From Pseudomonas persica (GTDB lineage Bacteria; Pseudomonadota; Gammaproteobacteria; Pseudomonadales; Pseudomonadaceae), in assembly GCF_900291015.1 (NCBI RefSeq), contig NZ_OLKL01000045.1:161551-225550 (forward strand): a stretch of DNA of 64,000 nucleotides. Reading direction: 5' to 3'. Below, in pieces: positions 25,601-34,003 of the stretch. The first letter of the stretch is position 1; each line of letters begins with the position of its first letter. Made by a program: the position numbers and the translations under genes. The notes under the pieces were generated by a model. That model saw only the letters and a program-made list of their open reading frames with translations. It had not been told where the DNA came from and ran no database searches.

Positions 25601-26862
25601 GCGTGCATGCCTCCTGCCTGTCGATAGGTCGCCATCAAGCCACCGGCCATGCCTTTGGGGCGGTACACCTCCTCCAGACCGACAAACTGGTCGGTTTCTG
25701 CCAGGGCCGCGCGGATAGCTGCAGCCGCCGCCTCCAGTGCGCGCTGGCTTTTGCCGGGCACCGCAATCGCGAAGCGCACCTGGGCATCACCATGTTCGGT
25801 CGACGCACCAGGGTTGAGCGCACCGCGTACGCCGTGCCTGACGTACAGGTGATTGAGGAAGGCGCGCGCTGGGCGCAGGTGCGCCGGCATGCCGGCGAAC
25901 ACCGCGCTGCCATGCAGGAACAGCCCATGCGCACCGGCACTCAGCCCGCGACCCGCACCGACAAGGCCGTGCAAACGGCGCACCTGGTCGATGCGCGCGC
26001 GTACGCGCTCCACCAGACCGGACGGCTCGTGCATGGCGGCCAGCAGCCGGCGTTTGCCCATCAGATCCAGACCGCTGCCGAAGATCAGCGCCTGGTCAAG
26101 ACAACGCTCGAACAACGCGCGGTCACGCAGCGCCAGGAACCCGCCAATGGTCGTCGGCATTTCCTTGGTCGCACTCATCAACACGCCGTCGGCCAAGTCG
26201 CACATGGCCTTGACGATGTGCAACTCGTCACTGCCCTGCCAGCCGCTGGCGTGTTCGCGGACAAGGCAGGCATTGCTGATGATTCGAGTCGCATCGAGTA
26301 CCAGCGCAATGCCATGATGTGCAGCCACTGCCTTGATTGCCTGCAGGTTCTCGACCGACATCGGAGCACCGCCGACGGCGTTGGTGCAAGGCTCCAGCAG
26401 GATGAACGGCACCCGCTGACGCCCCACGCGGCGGATGGCGCGCTCAAGCGCGGCACTGTCGAGGTCGGCAGCGAAAGCCCCGTTGCCGTCACTCGCGGTC
26501 ACGCTGCACAGCGAAGCGCCCTTGAGCCGAACGTGGGCTTCGAGCGTCGGAAAGGGGGCACTGCCCAGGACGCAGTCCCCCGGTGAAACCATGGCATTGA
26601 CCAGTAATGCTTCGGCCAGTCGCCCCTGAGCCACGGCAATGACTTGCGGCAGGTTGAAAAGCCCTTCAAAGGCATTGGACAGCTGCTCGTCCAGCTCACG
26701 GCCAGCGTCCTGCTGGGCGGGGAAGCTCGGATAGGCCCGGTGCATCAGGCTATCCGTCTGGTAGTCATCCAGCACCAGGCGTGACGGTACAAGGTCGAGG
26801 TTGAAACCATGACGGGCAAGGATCTGCGCACGGCCTTCGGCGCTTTCTGCCTGCACCGTCAT
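25597..26862 (-). CDS. Tryptophanase/tyrosine phenol-lyase-like PLP enzyme
   Basis: 421 residues (family about 455-475). The beta-eliminating lyase signature is conserved: QGR (Arg81), EPCTNAVGGAPMSVENL (Asn161), VLDATRIISNACLVRE (Asp190, Arg193) and MSATKEMPTTIGGFL (Ser230, Lys233 as the PLP Schiff base). The catalytic Tyr that in TPL stands in AYAGSRSFY has no evident counterpart; the region reads PAQQDAGREL, so the reaction may differ from simple tryptophan or tyrosine cleavage. It could release a side chain, ammonia or thiol for the pathway. 4-base overlaps on both sides couple it to its neighbours. Confidence 0.78.
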   Translation of the reverse strand: MTVQAESAEGRAQILARHGFNLDLVPSRLVLDDYQTDSLMHRAYPSFPAQQDAGRELDEQLSNAFEGLFNLPQVIAVAQGRLAEALLVNAMVSPGDCVLGSAPFPTLEAHVRLKGASLCSVTASDGNGAFAADLDSAALERAIRRVGRQRVPFILLEPCTNAVGGAPMSVENLQAIKAVAAHHGIALVLDATRIISNACLVREHASGWQGSDELHIVKAMCDLADGVLMSATKEMPTTIGGFLALRDRALFERCLDQALIFGSGLDLMGKRRLLAAMHEPSGLVERVRARIDQVRRLHGLVGAGRGLSAGAHGLFLHGSAVFAGMPAHLRPARAFLNHLYVRHGVRGALNPGASTEHGDAQVRFAIAVPGKSQRALEAAAAAIRAALAETDQFVGLEEVYRPKGMAGGLMATYRQAGGMHA

Positions 26863-27665
26863 GCCAACGCCCCCTCAGTTACGTCGATTACCTTGTGATT
26901 CATGCGGTTGAGATCGAAGAACATCACCTTCGGCAGCACGATCGGCTCGCGGAACCCCGGTACAAGGTCATGCAGCAGGTAGTTGACGCACTCGGTTGCC
27001 AGCAACGAAGTCGCGATCAATACGCCAACAGCCACTGTCGGCACTTTGCCGACCTCCAGGCTGCGCACGATGGCCTGCATATGCTGCGGCACGAAGATCT
27101 CGTCGAAAACCCGCGGTAGCGAGCCCTGCTCCTTGGCCCCCTTGAGCGTCTCGGTCCAGTAGTCCATGGCCAATCCATCGGGCGAGGAGCATAGTGCAAA
27201 GCAGCCAAAGCCCATGATCGGCCCCGCAACGCTGAATACACCGTTTCGCCGTGCCTTGGCATGGATGGATTCGCGTAGCGCATGGGTGACATTGGCATCC
27301 AGGCAGTCAACCAGGATATCTGCACCGCTCAGGAACTCGTCCTGGTTATCGGCCGTGATACCTTCCACGAAAATCTCCACCTTCGCCTGCGGGTTCAGGT
27401 CGAGGATGAGCTCGCGATAGACCAGCGCCTTGTTGCGCCCCAGGGTAGCGCCGGTCGCCGCCCACTGGCGGTTCATGTCAGGCGGATCGAAAACCCCCGG
27501 ATCCGCCAGCTTGAATGTCTGTACCCCCATGCGACACAGCGTGAGCGCCATGGCCCCACCCACTCCCCCGCAGCCGGCTATGACCACGCAGCTGGAAGCC
27601 AGCCTGTCGATGCCTGCCTCGGTCAACAGCGCAAGCGAGCGGTTCAGCATATTGTCGTTGCTCAT
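26859..27665 (-). CDS. ThiF/MoeB-like E1 adenylyltransferase
   Basis: 268 residues. VVIAGCGGVGGAMALTLCRMG (28-48) is the nucleotide-binding glycine loop, Asp55 and DMNRQ (63-67) the conserved Asp and Arg motif, and DILVDCLDANVTHALRESIHAKA the following core. It lacks the two zinc CxxC pairs and the rhodanese domain of MoeB relatives and has no partner ubiquitin-like sulfur carrier nearby, so it more likely adenylates a small carboxylate or peptide C-terminus. First gene of the operon; AAGGAG 7 bases before ATG 27665. Confidence 0.8.
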   Translation of the reverse strand: MSNDNMLNRSLALLTEAGIDRLASSCVVIAGCGGVGGAMALTLCRMGVQTFKLADPGVFDPPDMNRQWAATGATLGRNKALVYRELILDLNPQAKVEIFVEGITADNQDEFLSGADILVDCLDANVTHALRESIHAKARRNGVFSVAGPIMGFGCFALCSSPDGLAMDYWTETLKGAKEQGSLPRVFDEIFVPQHMQAIVRSLEVGKVPTVAVGVLIATSLLATECVNYLLHDLVPGFREPIVLPKVMFFDLNRMNHKVIDVTEGALA

Positions 27666-28458
27666 CTTGAGACTCCTTGTTTCCACCTATGTAAATCTTC
27701 GCCTCGAGACTGCCGAAGGCGTGCCCGGCATCCCGCAGACGTCCGATCCCGCCTTGCCATCCTGCGCAAGGGTGAGTGACGCAACTTGTTTCGCTCCGGC
27801 CAATTACCCGGAGCCTTGTCTGCCACATAATTAAACTAACGAGTCAATTAAGCACCCGAATTCCAGACACAACTCACCCGCCATACAAGTTCAGCCCGTA
27901 GCGCAGCTGCCGAACCCGTATTAATAAAACGATCAGTTCATTATTCGCATTATTAAACTTGAACGTTCAGAACCGAGCACCTGCTCATATATTCTTAAAC
28001 TGGCAAGTTTAACTAGCGCGTAAAAAAGCACTCGCAGACCCGCTGCAAACAGCCCACACAGCTGGCGTCATAGCCAAAAAAAACACAGAAAAAGCGCTTA
28101 AATATCAACGGCTTAGCCAACAAGAAGCTGAACCTGACAAATACAGCGGCCCAACCGCTTCCGGACAGGCATATGTTCTCCCGGGCGCGGCCAAGTCCAC
28201 TGCCTGGCGCGACCGAGAGAAATAGAGTCATTAACTTATAACGAACGCGATACTAAACGGAGAACCCACACTATTCAAGCCACTATTTTTGTTGCATTGA
28301 ATCTCCACGCTATTGCACACGCACAGAGACACGCACCGACATCCCTGCCAATGGCGAATTAAAACTGAAATATACGTTTGTTGTGGCGAGCAATTATCCA
28401 GGCACCAGCAGCCCCAACACGGGTCGCGTTGGGGCTGGACTTGCCGGAGTCTTTGGCC
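27666..28458. other. AT-rich 793-base intergenic region upstream of the cluster
   Basis: Clearly richer in A+T than the flanking genes, especially 27830-28300. I see no convincing gene; a 72-codon frame at 28013-28231 on the minus strand has no ribosome site or recognisable protein features. It holds the leftward promoter region of the accessory operon and the repeated dyads listed separately. Its right end (about 28430) contains the probable terminator-like palindrome GGGTCGCGTTGGGGC region after the cystathionine synthase-type gene. Confidence 0.6.
27831..28012. promoter_or_regulatory. Repeated TTAAACT operator-like sites
   Basis: The site at 27995-28012 is a perfect dyad, TTAAACT-GGCA-AGTTTAA. 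The site at 27831-27847 has TTAAACT, four bases and AGT at the same spacing. The one at 27953-27970 has TTAAACT, four bases and a weaker CGTTCAG arm. On the minus strand the first site overlaps TTTAAT (27836-27831), a possible -10 element for the cluster. I infer binding by the TetR regulator at 12108-12836. Confidence 0.5.
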
Positions 28459-29628
28459 TTACACCGCAGCCAGGGCCGCGAGCGCGGTATTCAGGTCTTC
28501 GATCAGGTCGCGGTAATCCTCGATGCCTACCGACAGCCGCAGCAGGTTCTCGCTGATTCCCATCACCCCCTTCTGCTCCGGGCTCAGCGAGCAGTGCGAC
28601 ATGCTCCAGGAGTGGTTGATCATGCTCTCCACCCCGCCCAGCGAGTCGGCCAGCACGAAGATCTGCAGCGCCTCCACCAGGCGGTTGAGGGCGGCACGGT
28701 CACCTTTGACCTTCATCGCCACCACCGCCCCGCCACTGCGCATCTGCCGTTTGCACAGCTCATGCTGCGGGTGGCTTTCCAGCCCCGGATAAAACACCTG
28801 CTCGATCTGCGCGTGGCTTTCGAGGAAGCGCGCCACTTGCAGGGCATTGGCACACTGGCGCTCCATGCGCACGTCCAGGGTCTTCAGACCGCGCAGAGCC
28901 AGGTAGCAGTCGAACGGTCCCTGCACCCCACCAATCGCCATGCTGATACGACGCAGACGCGCCAGCAGTGCCTCATTGGCAGCCACCACCACACCGCCGG
29001 TCAGGTCGGAGTGGCCGCCGATGTACTTGCTCGCCGAGTGCATCACCAGGTCCACCCCCAGGGTGATCGGGCGCTGGTTCCACGGCGAGCAGAACGTATT
29101 GTCGATGCAGGTGAGAATGCCCCGTGCCTTGGCCAGGTCGCACACCGCCTTGATGTCGACCAGGTGCAGCAGGGGGTTGGTCGGCGATTCGATCCAGATC
29201 AGCTGGGTTTGCGGCTTGATGGCGGCGGCCACGGCCTCGAGGTCGTTGAGATCGACGTAGGTGGTGGTCAGGCCAGAGCTGCGGCTACGGTAGTCTTCCA
29301 GAATGCGGAAGGTACCACCGTACACACCGTTCATCACCACCACATGGGCATCCTTGGGTAGCAGCTCCAGCACGGTGGCGGTGGCGTTCACGCCCGAGGC
29401 ACAGGCGACCGCGCCAACCCCTTCTTCCAGGACGGCGACACAGGTTTCGTAGGCATGCCGGGTGGGGTTGCCGACGCGGCTGTAGGAGTATTCCGGCTTG
29501 TCGTCCAGGCTGCGCTTGGTGAACGAGCTGGCGGTGACGATCGCCGGGAAAATAGCGTTATCGGCGACGCTGAACTGCTCACCGGCATGGATGGTACGGG
29601 TGGCGAAATTGCGCGGTTTGTCGGACAT
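28459..29628 (-). CDS. Cystathionine gamma-synthase-family PLP enzyme
   Basis: 389 residues. Cys/Met metabolism PLP family: YSRVGNPTRHAYE near residue 50, ASGVNATATVL, the PLP lysine in MHSASKYIGGHSDLTGG, and SLGGVESMINHSWSMSH near the C-terminus. It could act as cystathionine gamma-synthase or gamma-lyase, or as a related homocysteine-forming enzyme. The divergent Lrp/AsnC gene is probably its regulator. Start at MSDKPRNFATRTIHAGE; ribosome site weak, with an alternative ATG 12 bases upstream. Confidence 0.85.
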   Translation of the reverse strand: MSDKPRNFATRTIHAGEQFSVADNAIFPAIVTASSFTKRSLDDKPEYSYSRVGNPTRHAYETCVAVLEEGVGAVACASGVNATATVLELLPKDAHVVVMNGVYGGTFRILEDYRSRSSGLTTTYVDLNDLEAVAAAIKPQTQLIWIESPTNPLLHLVDIKAVCDLAKARGILTCIDNTFCSPWNQRPITLGVDLVMHSASKYIGGHSDLTGGVVVAANEALLARLRRISMAIGGVQGPFDCYLALRGLKTLDVRMERQCANALQVARFLESHAQIEQVFYPGLESHPQHELCKRQMRSGGAVVAMKVKGDRAALNRLVEALQIFVLADSLGGVESMINHSWSMSHCSLSPEQKGVMGISENLLRLSVGIEDYRDLIEDLNTALAALAAV

Positions 29629-29732
29629 GGTCAGGCCCATTGGCAGAGTGAAAGCAGCCACTATCGCACAACCCAAATCTTCCAGCCTTGGGGTAATCTG
29701 TGAAATATTTTTCTCCACGGCCCACGCGCGAT

Positions 29733-30194
29733 ATGGACAGCTTCGACCAGCACATTCTCACCCTGCTTCAGCGCGACGCCTCGATCTCGCTAAAGGACCT
29801 GGCCGAGGCCGTCAACCTGTCTACCACGCCGTGCTGGAAGCGGGTCAAGCGCCTGGAGGAAGATGGCTACATTGTCGGCCGTGTCGCCCTGCTCGACCCG
29901 GCACGGCTGGGGTTGGGGCTGACAGTGTTCGTCCAGCTCAAGACCCAGCGCCACGACAGCGCCTGGCTGGAGCAGTTTGCCGCGACCGTGACCGGGTTCG
30001 AGGAAGTGATGGAGTTCTACCGCATGTCGGGGGACTGGGACTACATGCTGCGGGTGGTGGTGGCGGATATTGCGGCGTATGACCGGTTTTACAAAAAGCT
30101 GATTACCAGTACTGACGGGCTGTCGAACATCACGTCCAGTTTTGCCATGGAGCAGATGAAATACACCACGGCCTACCCGGTGCATCGCTCCTGA
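29733..30194 (+). CDS. Lrp/AsnC-family regulator
   Basis: 153 residues. N-terminal HTH: MDSFDQHILTLLQRDASISL, then LAEAVNLSTTPCWKRVKRLEEDG (residues 22-44). C-terminal RAM/ACT-like ligand domain: FVQLKTQ, then VMEFYRMSGDWDYMLRVVV. It is transcribed away from the cystathionine synthase-type gene across a 104-base gap, which fits amino-acid-responsive control of that gene. A GTG at 29700 would add 11 residues. Confidence 0.88.
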   Translation: MDSFDQHILTLLQRDASISLKDLAEAVNLSTTPCWKRVKRLEEDGYIVGRVALLDPARLGLGLTVFVQLKTQRHDSAWLEQFAATVTGFEEVMEFYRMSGDWDYMLRVVVADIAAYDRFYKKLITSTDGLSNITSSFAMEQMKYTTAYPVHRS

Positions 30195-30206
30195 TCGGTG
30201 CTGGCT

Positions 30207-30300
30207 TCTTCGCGGGTAAACCCCCCCACTGAATGGACCGCTGCCCTCAAGGCCTGTGAGGTCCCTGTGGGAGCGGGTTCACCCGCGAAGAGGCTTGCGC
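30207..30300. repeat. REP pair, left unit damaged
   Basis: Left unit reads TTCGCGGGTAAACCCCCCCA and has lost the GCTCCCACAGG part; right unit GGGAGCGGGTTCACCCGCGAA is intact. Confidence 0.8.
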
Positions 30301-30310
30301 AGGCAACCTG

Positions 30311-32641
30311 TCAATCCGCGGCCAACACCGCCGCAATCCGGTTCCCCGCCTTGGCCTTCTCGACCTTGATCGCCACGAACTTCGAGGTCGGCGTATAGGT
30401 CCCCTCACCATAGCTTTCCAGCGGCACCAGCGGGTTGGTCTCCGGGTAGTACGCCGCCGCCTGCCCCTCGGGCACGTCATATGCCACCAGGCGGAAGCCA
30501 GACACCCGCCGCTCCACGCCATCTTCCCACAGCGACACCAGGTCCACATGCTCGCCCGGCTCGAAGCCCATCCGGCGGATGTCGACTTCGTTGACAAACA
30601 CTACTTCACGCAGGCCGAACACCCCGCGATAGCGGTCGTCCAGGCCATACAGGGTGGTGTTGTACTGGTCGTGCGAACGCAGGGTCTGCAGGATCAGGTC
30701 GGGCTTGTCCCCACGCGCCAGTACCTTGGCATTCACCAGTTGCTCCGGCAACAGGTGCGGGCTGAAGCGCGCCTTGCCAGTGGCCGTGCGCCAGGTTCGG
30801 TCGGCGGCGTTGTTGCCCAGGTGGAAGCCGCCCGGGTGCTGCAGGCGCTCGTTGAAATCGCTAAAGCCGGGGATCACGTCGGCAATCATGCTGCGGATGC
30901 GGCCGTAGTCGGCAACAGCGTATTCCCAGTCGATCGGCTGCTTGCCCAGGGTCGCCTGGGCCATGCCGGCGATGATCCACGGTTCCGAGCGCAGGTGCGG
31001 CGAGCGCGGGCGCAGCTGGCCGTGGGAAATGTGCACCATGCTGAAGGTGTCCTCCACGGTCACGCCTTGCGGCCCGCTGGCCTGCATGTCGATTTCGGTA
31101 CGGCCCAGGCACGGCAGGATCAACGCGTCGCGGCCGGTGACCAGGTGCGAGCGGTTGAGCTTGGTGGAAATCTGCACGGTCAGCGCGCAATTGCGCATGG
31201 CCGCATGGGTGCGCGGCGTATCCGGCGTGGCCTGGGCAAAGTTGCCGCCCAGGCCGATGAACACCTTGGCCCGCCCCTCCTCCATGGCCTTGATCGCCAG
31301 CACCGCGTTGTGCCCATGGGCGCGCGGCACGCGGAACTTGAAGCGTTTTTCAATGGCATCGAGCAGTGCCGCCCCGGGCTTCTCGTCAATGCCCATGGTG
31401 CGGTCGCCCTGCACGTTGCTGTGGCCACGCACCGGTGACAGGCCGGCGCCGGGCTTGCCGACGTTACCGCGCAGCAGCTGCAGGTTGACGATCTCCTGAA
31501 CGGTCGGCACCGAGTGGCGATGCTGGGTGACGCCCATGGCCCAGCACATGATTACCCGTTCGGCCTTGCGGTACATGCGCGCGGCCAGTTCGATCTCGGC
31601 CTGGGTCAGGCCCGATTGCTCGACGATGTGCCCCCAAGGCGTGGCATCCACGGATTCCAGGTAAGCGTCGATGCCACTGGTATGCTCGGCGATGAAGGCA
31701 TGGTCGAACACTGCCGGCTCGCCGTTGGCTTGAGCCTCGCGTTCCCACTGCAGCAGGTACTTGGCGATGCCGCGCATCACTGCCATGTCGCCGCCCAGGG
31801 CCGGGCGGAAGTAGGCAGTGTTGGTGGGCTCGGAGCCATTGCTGAGCATCTCGAACGGGTGCTGCGGGTGCTGGAAGCGCTCCAGGCCGCGTTCTTTGAG
31901 CGGGTTGAAGCAGACCACCTGGGCACCACGCTTCACCGCTTCACGCAGCGGTTCGAGCATGCGCGGGTGGTTGGTACCGGGGTTCTGGCCGATGACGAAG
32001 ATGGCGTCGGCCAGCTCCAGGTCGTGGAACACCACGGTGCCCTTGCCTACGCCGAGGGTTTCCGACATGCCCACGCCGCTGGCCTCATGGCACATGTTCG
32101 AGCAGTCAGGGAAGTTGTTGGTGCCGTAGGCGCGGACGAACAGCTGATAGAGGAACGCCGCTTCGTTGCTGGCCCGGCCCGAGGTGTAGAACTCGGCCTC
32201 ATCGGGCGAAGCGAGTGCGCGCAAGTGCTGGGCAATCAGCGCAAAGGCTTCTTCCCAGCTGGTTTCGACATAGTGGTCGGTGGCCGCGTCGTAGCGCATC
32301 GGGTGGGTCAGACGGCCCTGGTACTCCAGCCAGTAGTCGGTCTGCTCGGCCAGCGCACTGACGCTGTACCTGGCGAAGAACGCCGGGTCCACCGAGCGGC
32401 CGGTGGCCTCCCAGTTGACCGCTTTGGCGCCGTTTTCGCAGAACTTGACCATGTCGTTTTCCGGCGACTCGCCCCAGGCGCAGCCGGGGCAGTCGAAGCC
32501 GCCATTCTGGTTGGTCTTGAGCATGGCCCGCAGGTTCTTGAAGGCATTGTCACTGCCCAGCCAGCTCTTGGTCACGCTCTTGAGCGCACCCCAGCCGGCG
32601 GCGGCGCCTTTGTAGTCCCTGATGTGTTGGTCCTGGCTCAT
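30311..32641 (-). CDS. FdhF/YdeP-family molybdopterin oxidoreductase
   Basis: 776 residues. Molybdo-bis-PGD family features: GGFDCPGCAWGESPEN near residue 48 (reduced Fe-S motif typical of the FdhF/YdeP branch), NNFPDCSNMCHEASGVGMSETLG, VIGQNPGTNHPRMLEPLREA, and the C-terminal dinucleotide-binding part with LRSHDQYNTTLYGLDDRYRG. E. coli YdeP relatives are linked to acid resistance; the true substrate is unknown. GAGGA precedes ATG 32641. The molybdopterin genes moaA and moaB lie just beyond. Confidence 0.88.
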   Translation of the reverse strand: MSQDQHIRDYKGAAAGWGALKSVTKSWLGSDNAFKNLRAMLKTNQNGGFDCPGCAWGESPENDMVKFCENGAKAVNWEATGRSVDPAFFARYSVSALAEQTDYWLEYQGRLTHPMRYDAATDHYVETSWEEAFALIAQHLRALASPDEAEFYTSGRASNEAAFLYQLFVRAYGTNNFPDCSNMCHEASGVGMSETLGVGKGTVVFHDLELADAIFVIGQNPGTNHPRMLEPLREAVKRGAQVVCFNPLKERGLERFQHPQHPFEMLSNGSEPTNTAYFRPALGGDMAVMRGIAKYLLQWEREAQANGEPAVFDHAFIAEHTSGIDAYLESVDATPWGHIVEQSGLTQAEIELAARMYRKAERVIMCWAMGVTQHRHSVPTVQEIVNLQLLRGNVGKPGAGLSPVRGHSNVQGDRTMGIDEKPGAALLDAIEKRFKFRVPRAHGHNAVLAIKAMEEGRAKVFIGLGGNFAQATPDTPRTHAAMRNCALTVQISTKLNRSHLVTGRDALILPCLGRTEIDMQASGPQGVTVEDTFSMVHISHGQLRPRSPHLRSEPWIIAGMAQATLGKQPIDWEYAVADYGRIRSMIADVIPGFSDFNERLQHPGGFHLGNNAADRTWRTATGKARFSPHLLPEQLVNAKVLARGDKPDLILQTLRSHDQYNTTLYGLDDRYRGVFGLREVVFVNEVDIRRMGFEPGEHVDLVSLWEDGVERRVSGFRLVAYDVPEGQAAAYYPETNPLVPLESYGEGTYTPTSKFVAIKVEKAKAGNRIAAVLAAD

Positions 32642-32757
32642 GCGATGAATCCTCACGCTTCGATGCTTTTTTTCAGCCTATGGAGCGTGAGGTAGAGCCG
32701 TCCAATCGAAAGATCTTACAGCGTGATAGGCGGTTTCGATCATGGGCTGAGACCGCG

Positions 32758-32840
32758 TCACGGCCTTCGCGGGTGAACCCGCTCCCACAGGTTTTGAGCC
32801 CTGCGCTACACCAGTGGGAGCGGGTTTACCCGCGAATTGG
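32758..32840. repeat. REP pair
   Basis: TTCGCGGGTGAACCCGCTCC and GGAGCGGGTTTACCCGCGAA about 35 bases apart. The rest of the 337-base gap 32642-32978 shows nothing else that I can name besides the moaA 5' region. Confidence 0.85.
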
Positions 32841-32978
32841 GCGACACGCTCAACACTTCGAAACACGCGGCCTGCTGCCGTGATAGAGGCCATCGATCAA
32901 ACGGTCGGACAAAGCAATTTGACGGCCCTGCGCCCAGGTTATAGCTTGGACTGAGTCCCAAACCATTCGAGCGCGAAC

Positions 32979-33983
32979 GTGGAACAGAACAGCCGGGCCC
33001 TGATCGACGGCTTCAACCGGAAAATCGACTACCTGCGGATGTCGGTCACCGACCGCTGCGACTTCCGTTGCGTGTACTGCATGGCCGAAGACATGCAGTT
33101 CCTGCCGCGCCAGCAAATCCTCAGCCTCGAAGAACTGTTCGCGGTTGCCGAGCGCTTCGTCGCCCTCGGCACCCGCAAGATCCGCCTGACCGGCGGCGAG
33201 CCGCTGGTGCGCCAGGGCATCGTCGACCTGTGCGGGCGCATCGCTGGCCTGCCCGGCCTGCGCGAGTTGTGCCTGACCAGCAACGGCTCGCAACTCGGGC
33301 GCCTGGCCCAGCCGCTGTTCGACGCTGGTGTCACGCGCCTGAACATCAGCCTCGACAGCCTGGACGCCGAGCGCTTCAGGCAACTGACCCGCACCGGCGA
33401 CCTGCGCCAGGTGATCGCCGGCATCGACGCTGCCCGCCAGGCCGGCTTCAAGCGCACCAAGCTCAACTGCGTGGTCCTCAAGGGCCGCAACGACCATGAG
33501 CTGGTCGACCTGGTGCGCTTTGCCATCGACCGCGAGCTGGACATCACCTTCATCGAAGAAATGCCCTTGGGCGTGATCAGCGAACATGAACGCGGCGAGT
33601 CGTTCTGCTCCAGCGACGAAGTACGCGCGCTGCTGGCCGAGCAGTTCACCCTGGTCGAGTCGACCGAGTCGTCCCAGGGCCCGGCCCGCTACTGGCGCCT
33701 GGCCGAAGCCACCAACACTCGGGTTGGTTTCATTTCGCCACACAGCCACAACTTCTGCGCCACCTGCAACCGCGTGCGCCTCACCGTCGAAGGCCGCCTG
33801 CTGCTATGCCTGGGCAATGAACACTCGGTGGACCTCAAGCAGGTGCTGCGCGCCCACCCCGGCAACCCCGAACGCCTGGAAAAGGCCATTCGGGACTCGT
33901 TGCACCTCAAGCCCTACCGCCATCACTTCGAAGTCGGTGGCGACGTGCAGATCCTGCGTTTCATGAACATGACCGGCGGCTAG
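32979..33983 (+). CDS. moaA: GTP 3',8-cyclase (molybdopterin step 1)
   Basis: 334 residues, GTG start. Radical SAM enzyme that converts GTP to 3',8-cyclo-GTP. The N-terminal cluster motif is CDFRCVYC (about residues 28-35), GEPLVR is the SAM-binding GGEP region, and the C-terminal second cluster uses FCATCNRVRLTVEGRLLLC. The C-terminal MTGG tail needed for activation is intact. Bestrophin follows after 20 bases. Confidence 0.96.
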   Translation: MEQNSRALIDGFNRKIDYLRMSVTDRCDFRCVYCMAEDMQFLPRQQILSLEELFAVAERFVALGTRKIRLTGGEPLVRQGIVDLCGRIAGLPGLRELCLTSNGSQLGRLAQPLFDAGVTRLNISLDSLDAERFRQLTRTGDLRQVIAGIDAARQAGFKRTKLNCVVLKGRNDHELVDLVRFAIDRELDITFIEEMPLGVISEHERGESFCSSDEVRALLAEQFTLVESTESSQGPARYWRLAEATNTRVGFISPHSHNFCATCNRVRLTVEGRLLLCLGNEHSVDLKQVLRAHPGNPERLEKAIRDSLHLKPYRHHFEVGGDVQILRFMNMTGG

Positions 33984-34003
33984 CCAGCCGTCTCTGGATT
34001 TCC

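Noticed and set aside
28013..28231. 72-codon frame in the AT-rich region
   Set aside because: No ribosome site, low-complexity Phe/Cys-rich product, no known similarity.
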